This document shows positions 1 to 9,059 of a DNA stretch of 64,000 nucleotides, piece after piece (the stretch's first letter is position 1; each line of letters begins with the position of its first letter). The translations under genes and the position numbers were made by a program. Source of the DNA: Bifidobacterium platyrrhinorum (GTDB lineage Bacteria; Actinomycetota; Actinomycetes; Actinomycetales; Bifidobacteriaceae); NCBI RefSeq assembly GCF_010667645.1, contig NZ_WHZV01000003.1, positions 169,233 to 233,232 on the forward strand. Direction: 5' to 3'. The notes below the pieces were generated by a model that was not told the DNA's origin, searched no databases, and saw only the letters and a list, made by a program, of their open reading frames with translations.

Positions 1-318
1 ACGGGCCCGCAGCACAAGCTCGAATTCGTCGAACAGCTCATGGCCGACTTCCCCGACATGAGGTTCATTCTCGTCGGCGACGATGGGCAGAAGGACCCGA
101 CCACCTACGCCACCATCGTGCGGCGGTACCCGGGGCGTGTGCTCGCCATCGCGATCCGCCAGCTCAGCCCGCGCGAGTCGATGCCGTTCGGCATCAACCC
201 GGCCGGCATGACGGCCACGCAGCCGATGCCCGCCACCGACGTGCCCGTGTTCACCGGCACCACCGGGGCGAACCTCATGAAGACGATGCTGCCCTACCTG
301 AAATCGCATATGGCGTAA
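1..318 (+). CDS. C-terminal part of an App1-type (DUF2183) phosphatase domain protein
   Basis: The reading frame is open from the first base, so the N-terminus lies outside the window. The visible 105 residues begin TGPQHKLEFVEQLM and include FPDMRFILVGDDGQKDP, which matches the conserved end of the phosphatidate phosphatase App1 catalytic domain (an isoleucine/leucine strand followed by GDxGQxDPxxY). In that HAD-like family the DxDxT nucleophile lies earlier and is not visible here. The role in bifidobacteria is not established. It ends 117 bases before the oligopeptidase gene. Confidence 0.75.
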   Translation, partial: TGPQHKLEFVEQLMADFPDMRFILVGDDGQKDPTTYATIVRRYPGRVLAIAIRQLSPRESMPFGINPAGMTATQPMPATDVPVFTGTTGANLMKTMLPYLKSHMA

Positions 319-422
319 GGCGAGGGGTGCCCCGGCGGTGCGGGGCGCTTCGCCGGGGATCGCGGGGCGAATTCCGGGGCCGCGCATCCGGCCCGGAATC
401 GCCCCGGTGCATGGGGCGGGCA

Positions 423-428
423 TATAAT
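423..428 (+). promoter_or_regulatory. -10 box of the oligopeptidase gene (leaderless arrangement)
   Basis: A perfect TATAAT ends 7 bases before ATG 436. Transcription would begin at or next to that ATG, which argues against the in-frame ATG at 427 because it overlaps the box. No convincing -35 box is seen. Confidence 0.6.
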
Positions 429-435
429 GCCCCTT

Positions 436-2925
436 ATGACCGATGAGAAGAACCTGGCCGGCGGTGTTGGCGGCCATGAGCACGAAGAACGAGACGCAGG
501 CGTCATGCCCCCGGTGCCGGTGGCGGACCGCGAACCGACGAGGCGCGAACACCACGGCGACGTGTTCGTCGACCCGTACGAGTGGATGCGCGACAAGGAC
601 GCGCCGCGCACGCGCGACTACGTGGCGGCGCAGAACCGCCTGTGCGAGGCGCGCAACGCGCATCTCGAGGGGCTGCGCCACACCCTGTTCGACGAGCTGA
701 AATCCCACGTGCAGGAGACCGACATGTCGGTGCCCGTACGCATCAACGACTACTGGTATTTCGCGCGCACCCGGGAGGGGCGCCAGTACGCGGTGCAGTG
801 CCGCATGCCCGTGCGCGGTGCGGACGACTGGGACCCGCCGCAGGTCGACCCGTTCGGCGAACCCGGCACGCTGGCGGGGGAGAGCGCCGTCTTCGACGCG
901 AACAAGGAGTCCGAAGGCCACGACTTCTTCCGCCTCGGCGGCATGGACCTGAGCCGCGACGGCCGGTGGATGCTCTACGGCGTCGACACCGCCGGCGACG
1001 AACGCTACGACTACCGCATCCGCGACCTCGAAACCGGCGAGGACCGGCCCGAGGTGTTCGCCGGCGTGGGCGGCGCCTGCTTCACGCCCGACGGCGGCTA
1101 CGTGTTCTGGGTGGAGCTCGACGACGCCTGGCGCCCCTGCGCCGTGTGGCGGCACAAGGTCGGCACGCCGGTCGGGGACGACGTGTGCGTGTACCGCGAG
1201 GAGGACGAACGCTTCTGGGTGGGCGTGGGCCTGAGCTTCGACGAGCGCAACATCGTGCTCGGCACCGGATCCAAGACCACCACCGAGGTGCTCATGCTGC
1301 CGGTGGACGATCCGGAAGGCGAATTCCGCGCGTTCATCCCGCGCAAGACGGACGTCGAATACGATGTGAGCTTCGCCTGCTTCGAAGGGGCGGGGGAGCA
1401 CGGCGCCGACCTGCCGCTCGCCGTCGTCTACCACAACGCGAAGAACCCGAACTTCGAGGTCGACGTCATCGACATGAGCCGCCACGAGCCGCCGTACACG
1501 CTCGGCGAGGGCGTGTGCGTGGCCGAGGGCTCGCCGTACGGCTGCGAACGCGGCGGCGGCGACAACCCCGGCAGGGCGATTACCGAGGCGTACTTCAACC
1601 CCGCGAACCCGGCCATCCTGCAGGGACTGCACGGGCTGGGCGTCGAAGGCATCTCCATCCACAGGCATTTCGTCACGCTCGCCTACCGCGCCGACGGCCT
1701 GCAGCACGTGGCCGTCATGCCCAAGGCGCTCGCCGCCGAGGACTTCCTCGCCGGCCGCCCGTGGCGGTTCACCGAACTGCTGCCCCCGGCGCTCGAGAAC
1801 GACTGGGACATGGTCGCCGACGACCGCGACCTGACCGGCGACCACGGCGAGACCCTGTGGGCCTCCGACTGGGACGCCGGCCACATGGGCGTCACCGACC
1901 ACACGTCGTCGTCCGACGGCGCCAGCGACGACCACCTGCCCGGCGAGACGCGCCGCCTCTATTCGATCGGCACCGGCGGCAACCCGTCGTACGACGCGCC
2001 GCGCATGCGCTACTCGTTCACCAGCTACACGCGCCCCGGCGAACTGCACGAGATCGACCCGTCGACCGGCGAGGACCGTCTGCTCAAACGCGCCACCGTG
2101 CTCGGCGGCTTCGACCCGCGCGACTACATGGAGCGCCGCGTGTGGATCAAGGCGCGCGACGGCGAACGCATCCCCGTCTCGCTCGTGTGGCACCGCGACT
2201 TCCCCGCGCAGGACTCGCCGATGTTCATCACCGGCTACGGCGCGTACGAGATCTCCTCCGACCCGAACTTCTCCGTCGCGCGCCTGAGCATGCTCGACCG
2301 CGGCGTGCTGTACGCCGTGCCGCACATCCGCGGCGGCGGCGAGCTCGGCCGCGCCTGGTACGAGCAGGGGCGCAGGCTCAATAAGAAGCATTCGTTCGAG
2401 GACTTCGTCGACGCGACCATCGCCCTGCAGCGCGCGCATCTGGCCGACCCGCGCCGCACCGTCGCCAACGGCGGCTCCGCCGGCGGTCTGCTCATGGGCG
2501 CCGTGGCGAACCTCGCGCCGGATCGTTACGCGGGCATCGAGGCGGACGTGCCGTTCGTGGACGCGCTCACCTCCATCCTCGACCCGTCGCTGCCGCTGAC
2601 CGTCACCGAATGGGACGAGTGGGGAGACCCGCTGCACGACGAGGACGTGTACCGGTACATGAAGTCGTACACGCCGTACGAGAACCTGCCGGACGCGGGC
2701 ACCAGATTCCCGCGCATCTTCATCACCACGTCGATGAACGACACCCGCGTGCTGTACGTGGAGCCGCTCAAATGGCTGGCCGCCATGCAGTCGCGCGGCT
2801 TCGACGCGATCGCCAAGATCGAGGTGGAGGCCGGCCACGGCGGCATCTCCGGGCGTTACAAGCAGTGGGAGGAGGTCTCCTACGAAAACGCCTGGTGCCT
2901 CGATGTGATGGGCCTGACCCGATGA
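436..2925 (+). CDS. S9A prolyl oligopeptidase / oligopeptidase B-like serine peptidase
   Basis: A cytoplasmic serine peptidase that would cut short peptides, in the oligopeptidase B/prolyl oligopeptidase family. The product is 829 residues when started at ATG 436, chosen because a perfect TATAAT lies 7 bases upstream. The N-terminal half carries the family's entry motif DPYEWMRD and a beta-propeller. The C-terminal alpha/beta-hydrolase domain has Ser681 in GGSAGG, Asp769 in MNDTRV and His801 in AGHGG, so the triad is complete. It is longer than the usual 690-720 residues; part of the excess is an acidic insertion around residues 465-505. No signal peptide is seen. Exact substrate preference cannot be read from the sequence. 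Confidence 0.9.
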   Translation: MTDEKNLAGGVGGHEHEERDAGVMPPVPVADREPTRREHHGDVFVDPYEWMRDKDAPRTRDYVAAQNRLCEARNAHLEGLRHTLFDELKSHVQETDMSVPVRINDYWYFARTREGRQYAVQCRMPVRGADDWDPPQVDPFGEPGTLAGESAVFDANKESEGHDFFRLGGMDLSRDGRWMLYGVDTAGDERYDYRIRDLETGEDRPEVFAGVGGACFTPDGGYVFWVELDDAWRPCAVWRHKVGTPVGDDVCVYREEDERFWVGVGLSFDERNIVLGTGSKTTTEVLMLPVDDPEGEFRAFIPRKTDVEYDVSFACFEGAGEHGADLPLAVVYHNAKNPNFEVDVIDMSRHEPPYTLGEGVCVAEGSPYGCERGGGDNPGRAITEAYFNPANPAILQGLHGLGVEGISIHRHFVTLAYRADGLQHVAVMPKALAAEDFLAGRPWRFTELLPPALENDWDMVADDRDLTGDHGETLWASDWDAGHMGVTDHTSSSDGASDDHLPGETRRLYSIGTGGNPSYDAPRMRYSFTSYTRPGELHEIDPSTGEDRLLKRATVLGGFDPRDYMERRVWIKARDGERIPVSLVWHRDFPAQDSPMFITGYGAYEISSDPNFSVARLSMLDRGVLYAVPHIRGGGELGRAWYEQGRRLNKKHSFEDFVDATIALQRAHLADPRRTVANGGSAGGLLMGAVANLAPDRYAGIEADVPFVDALTSILDPSLPLTVTEWDEWGDPLHDEDVYRYMKSYTPYENLPDAGTRFPRIFITTSMNDTRVLYVEPLKWLAAMQSRGFDAIAKIEVEAGHGGISGRYKQWEEVSYENAWCLDVMGLTR

Positions 2926-3085
2926 AAATACGGATGACCCGATGAAGGACGGCCCGGTGGGCCGTCCGCGGGTCAGGGGCCGGTGTGAGCCGGCCGGGGT
3001 GGGGCTTGCCGGGGCCGCCCGTCCGTTGTCCATTTGCTGAACGGCGAACGTGGACGCCGTGCGGCCGCGAGTAACGTCTCGTGCC

Positions 3086-4132
3086 ATGAGCGAAAACACC
3101 GCAACGAAGAAGTACACGATCGCCGTCATCCCCGGCGACGGCATCGGCAAGGAAGTCACCCCGTGGGCGCAGAAGGCGCTCGAGAAGGCCGCCGAGGGCG
3201 TGGCCGAATTCGAGTACGAGCCCTTCGACCTGGGCGCCGAGCGCTACCTGCGCGACGGCTCCATCCTGCCCGAGGACGAGGAGGAGCGCATCAAGAAGAC
3301 CGACGCGATCCTGCTCGGCGCCGTCGGCGACCCGCGCATCAAGGCCGGCATTCTGGAGCGCGGCCTGCTGCTGAAGCTCCGCTTCGATCTCGACCAGTAC
3401 GTGAACCTGCGTCCGTCCAAGCTGTACAAGGGCGTCACCTCGCCGCTCGCCAACCCAGGCGACATCGACTTCGTCGTCGTGCGCGAGGGCACCGAGGGCC
3501 TGTACTGCGGCGCCGGCGGCGCGGTGCGCCGCAATACTCCGAACGAGGTGGCCACCGAGGTGTCCATCAACACCGCGTACGGCGTGGAGCGCGTCGTGCG
3601 CTACGCGTTCAAGCTCGCCATGAAGCGCCGCAAGCACATCACGCTCGTGCACAAGAAGAACGTGCTCGTCAACGCCGGCGACATGTGGCAGCGCATCGTC
3701 GACAAGGTCGGCGAGGAGTACCCGGAGGTCACGCACGACTACTCGCACATCGACGCGGCCACCATCTTCCTCGTGTCCGACCCGTCGAAGTTCGACGTGA
3801 TCCTCACTGACAACCTCTTCGGCGACATCCTCACCGACGAAGCCGGCGCCGTGGTGGGCGGCGTGGGCTACTCCGCCTCCGGCTGCATCAACGCCTCCGA
3901 CGAATACCCGTCCATGTTCGAGCCGATCCACGGCTCCGCGCCGGACATCGCCGGCCAGAACAAGGCCAACCCGACCGCCGCGATCCTCTCCGCCGCCATG
4001 TTGCTCGAGCATCTCGGCTTCGACGAGGCCGCGCAGAGGATCCACAAGGCCGTCGAGGCGGACATCGAGGAGCTCGGCTCCACCGTCCGCACCACCGACC
4101 AGGTCGGCAAGGACATCCTCAACCGCATGTGA
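3086..4132 (+). CDS. leuB: 3-isopropylmalate dehydrogenase
   Basis: The NAD-dependent oxidative decarboxylase of leucine biosynthesis, 348 residues, cytoplasmic. The N-terminus has the Rossmann-like [30 protein letters not shown] and [15 protein letters not shown] are the substrate and metal sites, and [12 protein letters not shown] is the cofactor loop. The isocitrate/isopropylmalate superfamily also contains isocitrate and tartrate dehydrogenases. The length and the [12 protein letters not shown] segment fit the actinobacterial LeuB branch. I start it at ATG 3086 ([10 protein letters not shown]) rather than the upstream in-frame ATG at 3050, because the intervening residues do not resemble the family and a weak -10 (TAACGT) sits 8 bases before 3086. 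It is monocistronic, with a terminator just downstream. Confidence 0.92.
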   Translation: MSENTATKKYTIAVIPGDGIGKEVTPWAQKALEKAAEGVAEFEYEPFDLGAERYLRDGSILPEDEEERIKKTDAILLGAVGDPRIKAGILERGLLLKLRFDLDQYVNLRPSKLYKGVTSPLANPGDIDFVVVREGTEGLYCGAGGAVRRNTPNEVATEVSINTAYGVERVVRYAFKLAMKRRKHITLVHKKNVLVNAGDMWQRIVDKVGEEYPEVTHDYSHIDAATIFLVSDPSKFDVILTDNLFGDILTDEAGAVVGGVGYSASGCINASDEYPSMFEPIHGSAPDIAGQNKANPTAAILSAAMLLEHLGFDEAAQRIHKAVEADIEELGSTVRTTDQVGKDILNRM

Positions 4133-4145
4133 TCCGTGCGTTCCG

Positions 4146-4181
4146 CCCCTCTGATGGTCCGTCCCGTCAGAGGGGTCTTTT
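4146..4181 (+). terminator. Rho-independent terminator of leuB
   Basis: A 9-bp perfect stem CCCCTCTGA/TCAGAGGGG (4146-4154 with 4167-4175) is followed by TCTTTT. It lies 13 bases after the leuB stop and immediately before the promoter of the lipoate ligase gene. Confidence 0.85.
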
Positions 4182-4183
4182 GT

Positions 4184-4189
4184 TATGGT
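4184..4189 (+). promoter_or_regulatory. Putative -10 box of the lipoate ligase gene
   Basis: TATGGT ends 7 bases before ATG 4197, the same spacing as at other probable leaderless starts in this window. It overlaps the alternative ATG at 4185 and so disfavours it. Confidence 0.4.
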
Positions 4190-4196
4190 TTCGGAT

Positions 4197-5510
4197 ATGA
4201 ACGCGACACGTGGGGAATATAAGGTTCCGGGCGGCAAGCTGGTGGCGGTGACCGTCGGGACGGATGCCGCTGGAGCGGTCGCGCCGGGGACGGACGCGGT
4301 TGATGGGCGGATTGGTTTCGCGTCGTCGGATGGTGATGCCGGTGCGATGGCGGGTGATGCGGCGCGGCATGTGCGGATCGACGGCGATTTCTTCATCGAG
4401 GCGGATTGCGACGTCTCCGCCGATGCGCTGTTGCGCGACATCGAACATGTGCTTCTGCGCGACGTCGGGCGCGCGTCCGGTGCGGACCATGATGCCGCGC
4501 CCGGGGCCGATGCGGATCCGATGGCGTCCGGTGGCCTGATGGGGGCCGTCGATGCCGTGACGGCCATGGTCGAAGAGGCGCTCGACCGTCATCCACGCGC
4601 CCGCCTTGTCGGTACGGATGCCACGGCCATCGCGACGGCCTATATCCGGGCCCGGGGCGCCGATCCGGTTTCGTATGGGCACGGCGCCAACGACTCCATC
4701 GTGAAGGACTCCGCGATCACGGCCGATGACGACGCCCTCCTCGCGGATCGCTGGAACCGTTTGTGGCCCGGACTCGAGATCGTGCACGACGTGCCGCGCA
4801 TGCCGGCCGAACAGATGGCGGTCGACGAGCGTTGGGCGCGCAAGGTCGCGGCGGGGGAGCGCCGCCCCACGCTGCGCATCTGGGAGTGGGCCGGGCCCTG
4901 CGTGGTCGTGGGCCGTTTCCAATCCGTCCCCGACGAGGTGCACGAGGACGTCGCGCGTGCCGAGGGCATCGAGGTGGTGCGCCGGTGCACGGGCGGCGGC
5001 GCCATGTTCATCGAACCGGGCAACACCATCACCTATTCCCTGTACGCGCCGCTGTGGTTCGTCGACGGCATGGACGTCGCGGATTCGTACCGGCTGTGCG
5101 ACCGCTGGCTCGTCGGGGCGCTGCGCGGGCTGGGGCTCGACGTGCGGTTCGCCGGGCTCAACGACCTCGCCTCGCAGCACGGCAAGATCGGCGGCGCCGC
5201 GCAACGGCGGTTCCCCGCGCCGAAGCGGCGGGGGGCGGGGGAGGCCCCCGGCGCCGTGCTCCACCATGTGACGATGGCGTACGACATCGACGCGGCGAAG
5301 ATGGGCCGGGTGCTCAACACAAGCCGCGAGAAGATGAGCGACAAGGCCGTGCAATCGGCCGTCAAACGCGTCGACCCGATGCGCAGCCAGACCGGCATGA
5401 CACGGACACGGATCGTCGGATACCTGCTGGATTTCCTGCACGCGCACGCCGGCGCCGGCGTTGCCGGGCGCGGAGAAGACGGTACCGATACCGGGGGAGG
5501 GCGACGCTAG
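4197..5510 (+). CDS. Lipoate-protein ligase A family protein with N-terminal accessory domain
   Basis: Predicted to attach lipoate (or octanoate) to a lipoyl domain through a lipoyl-AMP intermediate; 437 residues, cytoplasmic. Residues 1-120 resemble the LplA accessory domain: VPGGKLVAVTV early, then IDGDFFIEAD. The catalytic BPL/LplA domain follows from about 200, with RRCTGGGAMFIEPGNTITYS (the lipoyl-AMP loop) and GKIGGAAQ carrying the conserved lysine. In E. coli LplA the accessory domain is C-terminal, so the order is reversed here. Residues 130-200 and the last 25 are low complexity. ATG 4197 is preferred over ATG 4185 on promoter grounds. Lipoate versus octanoate use, and the target protein, cannot be told from this window. 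Confidence 0.8.
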   Translation: MNATRGEYKVPGGKLVAVTVGTDAAGAVAPGTDAVDGRIGFASSDGDAGAMAGDAARHVRIDGDFFIEADCDVSADALLRDIEHVLLRDVGRASGADHDAAPGADADPMASGGLMGAVDAVTAMVEEALDRHPRARLVGTDATAIATAYIRARGADPVSYGHGANDSIVKDSAITADDDALLADRWNRLWPGLEIVHDVPRMPAEQMAVDERWARKVAAGERRPTLRIWEWAGPCVVVGRFQSVPDEVHEDVARAEGIEVVRRCTGGGAMFIEPGNTITYSLYAPLWFVDGMDVADSYRLCDRWLVGALRGLGLDVRFAGLNDLASQHGKIGGAAQRRFPAPKRRGAGEAPGAVLHHVTMAYDIDAAKMGRVLNTSREKMSDKAVQSAVKRVDPMRSQTGMTRTRIVGYLLDFLHAHAGAGVAGRGEDGTDTGGGRR

Positions 5511-5588
5511 GGCCGACGCGGGTACCGGTTCGACCGCACGCATGTGAACGGTCACGGTACCTTCACGACGGGTCAAGGGGCCGTGCGG

Positions 5589-5594
5589 TACAAT
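5589..5594 (+). promoter_or_regulatory. -10 box upstream of the crp-like gene
   Basis: TACAAT ends 7 bases before ATG 5602, which opens a 12-codon ORF rather than the regulator itself. Confidence 0.5.
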
Positions 5595-5601
5595 GAGGCG
5601 A

Positions 5602-5640
5602 ATGGTCAAGGAAGCCGGCGAGCCGATGAGGGAATGGTGA
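5602..5640 (+). CDS. Possible 12-codon leaderless upstream ORF of the Crp/Fnr regulator
   Basis: ATG 5602 opens a frame encoding MVKEAGEPMREW and stops at TGA 5638-5640, 7 bases before the GTG start of the regulator. It is positioned exactly like the leaderless starts elsewhere (TACAAT, 7 bases, ATG). The regulator's GTG has no well-placed Shine-Dalgarno sequence of its own: the best purine run, GAGGGA, lies inside this ORF about 14 bases upstream. Translation of the short ORF may therefore be coupled to the regulator. It could equally be chance. Confidence 0.35.
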   Translation: MVKEAGEPMREW

Positions 5641-5647
5641 TGTAGAG

Positions 5648-6364
5648 GTGGCGGACAAGCCGAATGCGATGCCAGAGGAGGAGAACCTGCTCCTGCACAC
5701 CGCGCTGTTCAAGCAGGTGTCCCCCGAACAGGCGGAGGAGCTCATCCCGCATCTCAACCAGGCGGTCTACGACAAGGGCGACGCCATCTTCGAACAGGGC
5801 GGCACAGACCATCGCATGTACCTGCTGGAACGCGGCCGCGTCAAGCTCATCCGCGAATCCTCCGACCACCGCATCCAGCTGCTGTCCATCCACGCGCCGG
5901 GCGAGGTGTTCGGCGAGATCCCCGTCTTCGACCCGACCGGCGGCCCGCGCACCGCGTCCGCGCTCGCGATGAACCACGGCACGCGCGTGGTGTGGCTCGA
6001 GCATGACGCGCTCTTCCACTGGCTCGACCAGCATCCCCGCGTCGCCATCGACATGCTGCAGGTCATGGCCGGCCGCATGCGCTCCAACAACGAGCACATC
6101 TCCGACCTGGTGTTCATGGACGTGCCGGCACGTCTGGCCAAGACCCTCATCAACCTCGCCTCCCGGTTCGGCGAGCCGGTGGAGGAGGGGCTCAAGGTGC
6201 CGCACGACCTCACGCAGGCGGAGATGGCGCAGCTCGTCGGCTCCAGCCGCGAGACGGTGAACAAGGCGCTCATGGACTTCGCGAACCGCGGGTGGATCGC
6301 GCGCGAGGGCCGTTCCATCATCATCTACCAGCCGGGCATGCTCATCCGCCGCTCGCGCCGCTGA
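5648..6364 (+). CDS. Crp/Fnr family transcriptional regulator
   Basis: A 238-residue DNA-binding regulator. Residues about 18-135 form the cyclic-nucleotide-binding jelly roll, including GEVFGEIPVFD followed by RTASALA, the position of the phosphate-binding cassette. Residues about 160-220 form the winged helix: LTQAEMAQLVGSSRETVNKAL is a typical Crp recognition helix. There are no cysteines suggesting an FeS cluster, so it is Crp/GlxR-like rather than Fnr-like. The effector (cAMP or none) is unknown. The GTG start is used because no other start gives a full domain. It is preceded by a possible upstream ORF and followed by a 248-base spacer containing a duplicated 20-mer. Confidence 0.88.
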   Translation: MADKPNAMPEEENLLLHTALFKQVSPEQAEELIPHLNQAVYDKGDAIFEQGGTDHRMYLLERGRVKLIRESSDHRIQLLSIHAPGEVFGEIPVFDPTGGPRTASALAMNHGTRVVWLEHDALFHWLDQHPRVAIDMLQVMAGRMRSNNEHISDLVFMDVPARLAKTLINLASRFGEPVEEGLKVPHDLTQAEMAQLVGSSRETVNKALMDFANRGWIAREGRSIIIYQPGMLIRRSRR

Positions 6365-6455
6365 ACGGTCCGCGTCGCTGGGCCTCCCCATCCGCGGGGC
6401 CGGCCGCACCTGCGCCGCCGCAAGGACCGTCCGGCTGGGGGCGACGGCCGCCCGG

Positions 6456-6508
6456 CCGTCCGACGACGGCGTCCGACGGGCATCCCGACCGTCCGACGAC
6501 GGCGTCCG
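6456..6508. repeat. Two direct copies of a 20-bp sequence
   Basis: CCGTCCGACGACGGCGTCCG occurs at 6456-6475 and again at 6489-6508, in the 248-base spacer between the Crp-like gene and the penicillin-binding protein gene. The core is itself partly self-complementary (CCGTC...GACGG). Nothing else is recognised in this spacer except the promoter at its end. Confidence 0.7.
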
Positions 6509-6599
6509 GCCCGCTCCCGGGAGACGTTCAGGGAGTGCGGTTCCTGTGAATGATTGCCCATCCGCGGGCACGGACGGACCCTCGGTATACCCACCCACT

Positions 6600-6605
6600 T
6601 AGAAT
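6600..6605 (+). promoter_or_regulatory. -10 box of the penicillin-binding protein gene
   Basis: TAGAAT ends 7 bases before ATG 6613, consistent with a leaderless transcript. Confidence 0.55.
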
Positions 6606-6612
6606 GGGGCGC

Positions 6613-8892
6613 ATGCCGAAAAAGAAGTCCCTTACCGTTCGACGTGTGCTCACCCTATTGCTGGCCTATATCATGCTGTGCGTGGGCGGTGGCGTGGTCA
6701 TGGCCGCGCTGTTCTCCCCAGCCGTGTTCGGCATGAACTCGGTGGCCCGTGCGGTGGTCCCGTCGCTGAAGGTCGAGGGCGTCGACTTCGATGTGACCTC
6801 CCTGCCGCAGAAGTCCGTGATGTACGCTTCCGACGGCACGACCAAGATCGCCGAATTCTATGCCGACAACCGCACCGTCGTCCCGCTCAAGAGCATCTCC
6901 AAGCCGATGCAGCAGGCCGTGGTGGCCCGTGAGGACCGACGGTTCTTCAAGCATCACGGCGTGGACGTGCAGGGCGTCATGCGCGCCTTCTTCCAGACCT
7001 TCGTGAAGAAGGGCGACACCCAGGGCGGTTCGACCCTCACCCAGCAGTACGTGAAGAACGTGCTCGCCATGCAGGCCCGCGAGGACGACGACCCGATCGC
7101 CGAATACCACGCCTCCGAACAGACCGTCGCGCGCAAGGTGCGCGAGATGCTCATCGCCGTGCAGATGGAGAAGGAATACTCCAAGCTCGAGATCCTGCAG
7201 GGCTACCTCAACATCGCCCAGTTCGGCAACCACAACCTGTACGGCGTGGAAAGCGCCGCGAAGCGCTACTTCAACACCTCCGCCAAGGACCTGAACATCG
7301 TGCAGGCGGCCACCATCGCCGCCATCACCAAGAACCCGGCCAAGTACGACCCCACCAGCGACGAGAACCTCAAGGAGTCGCAGAAGCAGCGCAACATCGT
7401 GCTCGACCTCATGCTGCAGGAGGGGTACATCACCCAGAAGCAGCATGACGAGGCGGTCAAGACGCCGCTCAAGGACACGCTCAACGTGCAGTCCATCGAC
7501 TCCGGCTGCCAGGTGGCCGGCGACGCCGCGTTCTTCTGCGACTACGTGACCCGCCAGATCCTCAAGAACAAGGAGTTCGGCGCCACCGAGGAGGACCGCA
7601 ACAAGCTCCTCAAGGAGGGCGGCCTGTCCATCGTCACCACGATGGACGTGAACGCCAACAGCATCGCCATGGACACGGCGCGCAACACCATCCCGCCGAA
7701 CGACCCCACCGGCTTCGAGATCGCCATAGCCTCGATCCGCCCGGGCACCGGCGAGGTGCTCGGCTTCGGCATCAACCGCACCTACGACGCCACCGATCTG
7801 GCGAAGATCGATTCGACGCGAACGGCCGTGAACTACGCGGTCGACGAACAGGACGGCGGCGGCTGGGGCTTCCAGGTCGGCTCCACGTGGAAGCCGATCA
7901 ACCTGGTCGCGTGGATGCAGCAGGGCAAGTCCATCAACCAGTACCTGCGCACCTCCACCGCGTACAACACCGCCAGCTTCAGCTGCAACGGCTACAGCTT
8001 CGCCGGCACCTGGAGCGTGCAGAACTCCGGCGGCGGCACCTCCAACGAAAGCCCGCTGCAGGGCCTCGTGCTCTCGCACAACACCACCCAGGCCTCGATG
8101 ACCCAGCAGATCGGCCTGTGCGCCATCGCGGACGCGGCCAAGGCGATGGGCTACCACAACTCCATCCAGGGCCAGGAGGACATCTACTCCTCCAACTCGT
8201 TCCAGCCCCCGATGGTGATCGGCACCGTGCAGGCCTCGCCGCTGACCATGGCGAACGTGTACGCGACCATCGCCGCCAAGGGCGTGGAGTGCACCCCGAT
8301 CGCCATCACCAAGATGACCGACCGCGCCGGCAAGAACTACAAGGTGCCGTCCGCGAACTGCCATCAGGCCATTGACCCGGAGATCGCCGAGACCACCGCG
8401 TACGCCATCAACCAGGGCGTCGTCCGCTCCGGCGGCAACGCCGTGGACGCGCAGCTGAGCGGCGGCCGCAAGACCTTCGCGAAGACCGGCACCAACGAGG
8501 ACACGTACATGCTCACGGGCGGCTTCATCCCGCAGGTCGCCACCTTCGTGGCCGTCGGCAACGCGGAGACGCCGCAGTCGTTCAACTACAAGACGATCAA
8601 CGGCGTGTACCGCCCGACCTGGTACGGCATGTACATCGCGGAGCCCGCGTGGAAGGAGTTCATGCAGCGCTACGTCGACACGGCCGGCATCCCGATCGAC
8701 AACAGCTACGGCAACCCGAGCGCCAAGTACACGGCCGGGTCCACGACCACCACGCAGCAGAACACGCAGACGCAGACCCAGCAGCAGACGCAGCAGGATA
8801 CGCAGACGCAAACGCAGCAGCAGGGCACCACGGACGGCGAGGTCGATGACGGCGACATCAACGACGGCACGTCCACCATGCCCCAGCAGTAG
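6613..8892 (+). CDS. Class A penicillin-binding protein (transglycosylase/transpeptidase)
   Basis: A bifunctional peptidoglycan synthase of 759 residues. A short basic N-terminus (PKKKSLTVRR) precedes one membrane segment at about residues 12-38, so the enzyme domains are extracellular. The GT51 domain shows EDRRFFKHHGVD and GGSTLTQQYVKN. The transpeptidase domain has the SxxK box in GSTWKP, SHN as the SxN motif and KTGTNEDTYMLTGG as the KTG motif. No PASTA domains are present. The last 45 residues are a Gln/Thr-rich then acidic tail, presumably a flexible wall-side extension. ATG 6613 is chosen because TAGAAT lies 7 bases upstream; ATG 6604 would overlap that box. Confidence 0.92.
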   Translation: MPKKKSLTVRRVLTLLLAYIMLCVGGGVVMAALFSPAVFGMNSVARAVVPSLKVEGVDFDVTSLPQKSVMYASDGTTKIAEFYADNRTVVPLKSISKPMQQAVVAREDRRFFKHHGVDVQGVMRAFFQTFVKKGDTQGGSTLTQQYVKNVLAMQAREDDDPIAEYHASEQTVARKVREMLIAVQMEKEYSKLEILQGYLNIAQFGNHNLYGVESAAKRYFNTSAKDLNIVQAATIAAITKNPAKYDPTSDENLKESQKQRNIVLDLMLQEGYITQKQHDEAVKTPLKDTLNVQSIDSGCQVAGDAAFFCDYVTRQILKNKEFGATEEDRNKLLKEGGLSIVTTMDVNANSIAMDTARNTIPPNDPTGFEIAIASIRPGTGEVLGFGINRTYDATDLAKIDSTRTAVNYAVDEQDGGGWGFQVGSTWKPINLVAWMQQGKSINQYLRTSTAYNTASFSCNGYSFAGTWSVQNSGGGTSNESPLQGLVLSHNTTQASMTQQIGLCAIADAAKAMGYHNSIQGQEDIYSSNSFQPPMVIGTVQASPLTMANVYATIAAKGVECTPIAITKMTDRAGKNYKVPSANCHQAIDPEIAETTAYAINQGVVRSGGNAVDAQLSGGRKTFAKTGTNEDTYMLTGGFIPQVATFVAVGNAETPQSFNYKTINGVYRPTWYGMYIAEPAWKEFMQRYVDTAGIPIDNSYGNPSAKYTAGSTTTTQQNTQTQTQQQTQQDTQTQTQQQGTTDGEVDDGDINDGTSTMPQQ

Positions 8893-8957
8893 CGCCGGTC
8901 GGTCGGCGCCGGTGACATCCGGCGCCGCGCCAGCTACGTAGCGCCCCGCGCGATCAG

Positions 8958-8986
8958 GGAACGCCCGCCATCACGGTGGGCGTTCC
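8958..8986 (+). terminator. Hairpin after the penicillin-binding protein gene
   Basis: GGAACGCCC (8958-8966) pairs with GGGCGTTCC (8978-8986). There is no T-run, so it is a plausible but weak intrinsic terminator. Confidence 0.5.
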
Positions 8987-9059
8987 GCGTATTCCGGCCC
9001 CGGCGCCGGATTACAATGAGTCACACCACATACCATGATTTTCGCGAAGGGGACCATTC

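Noticed and set aside
5549-5560. GTGAACGGTCAC as a Crp autoregulation site upstream of the Crp-like gene
   Set aside because: The spacer between half-sites is 4 bases, not the 6 expected of a TGTGA-N6-TCACA site, so I do not call it.
6655-8811. A 718-codon minus-strand frame across the penicillin-binding protein gene
   Set aside because: Same antisense effect; low-complexity Arg/Val/His/Gly composition and no ribosome binding site.
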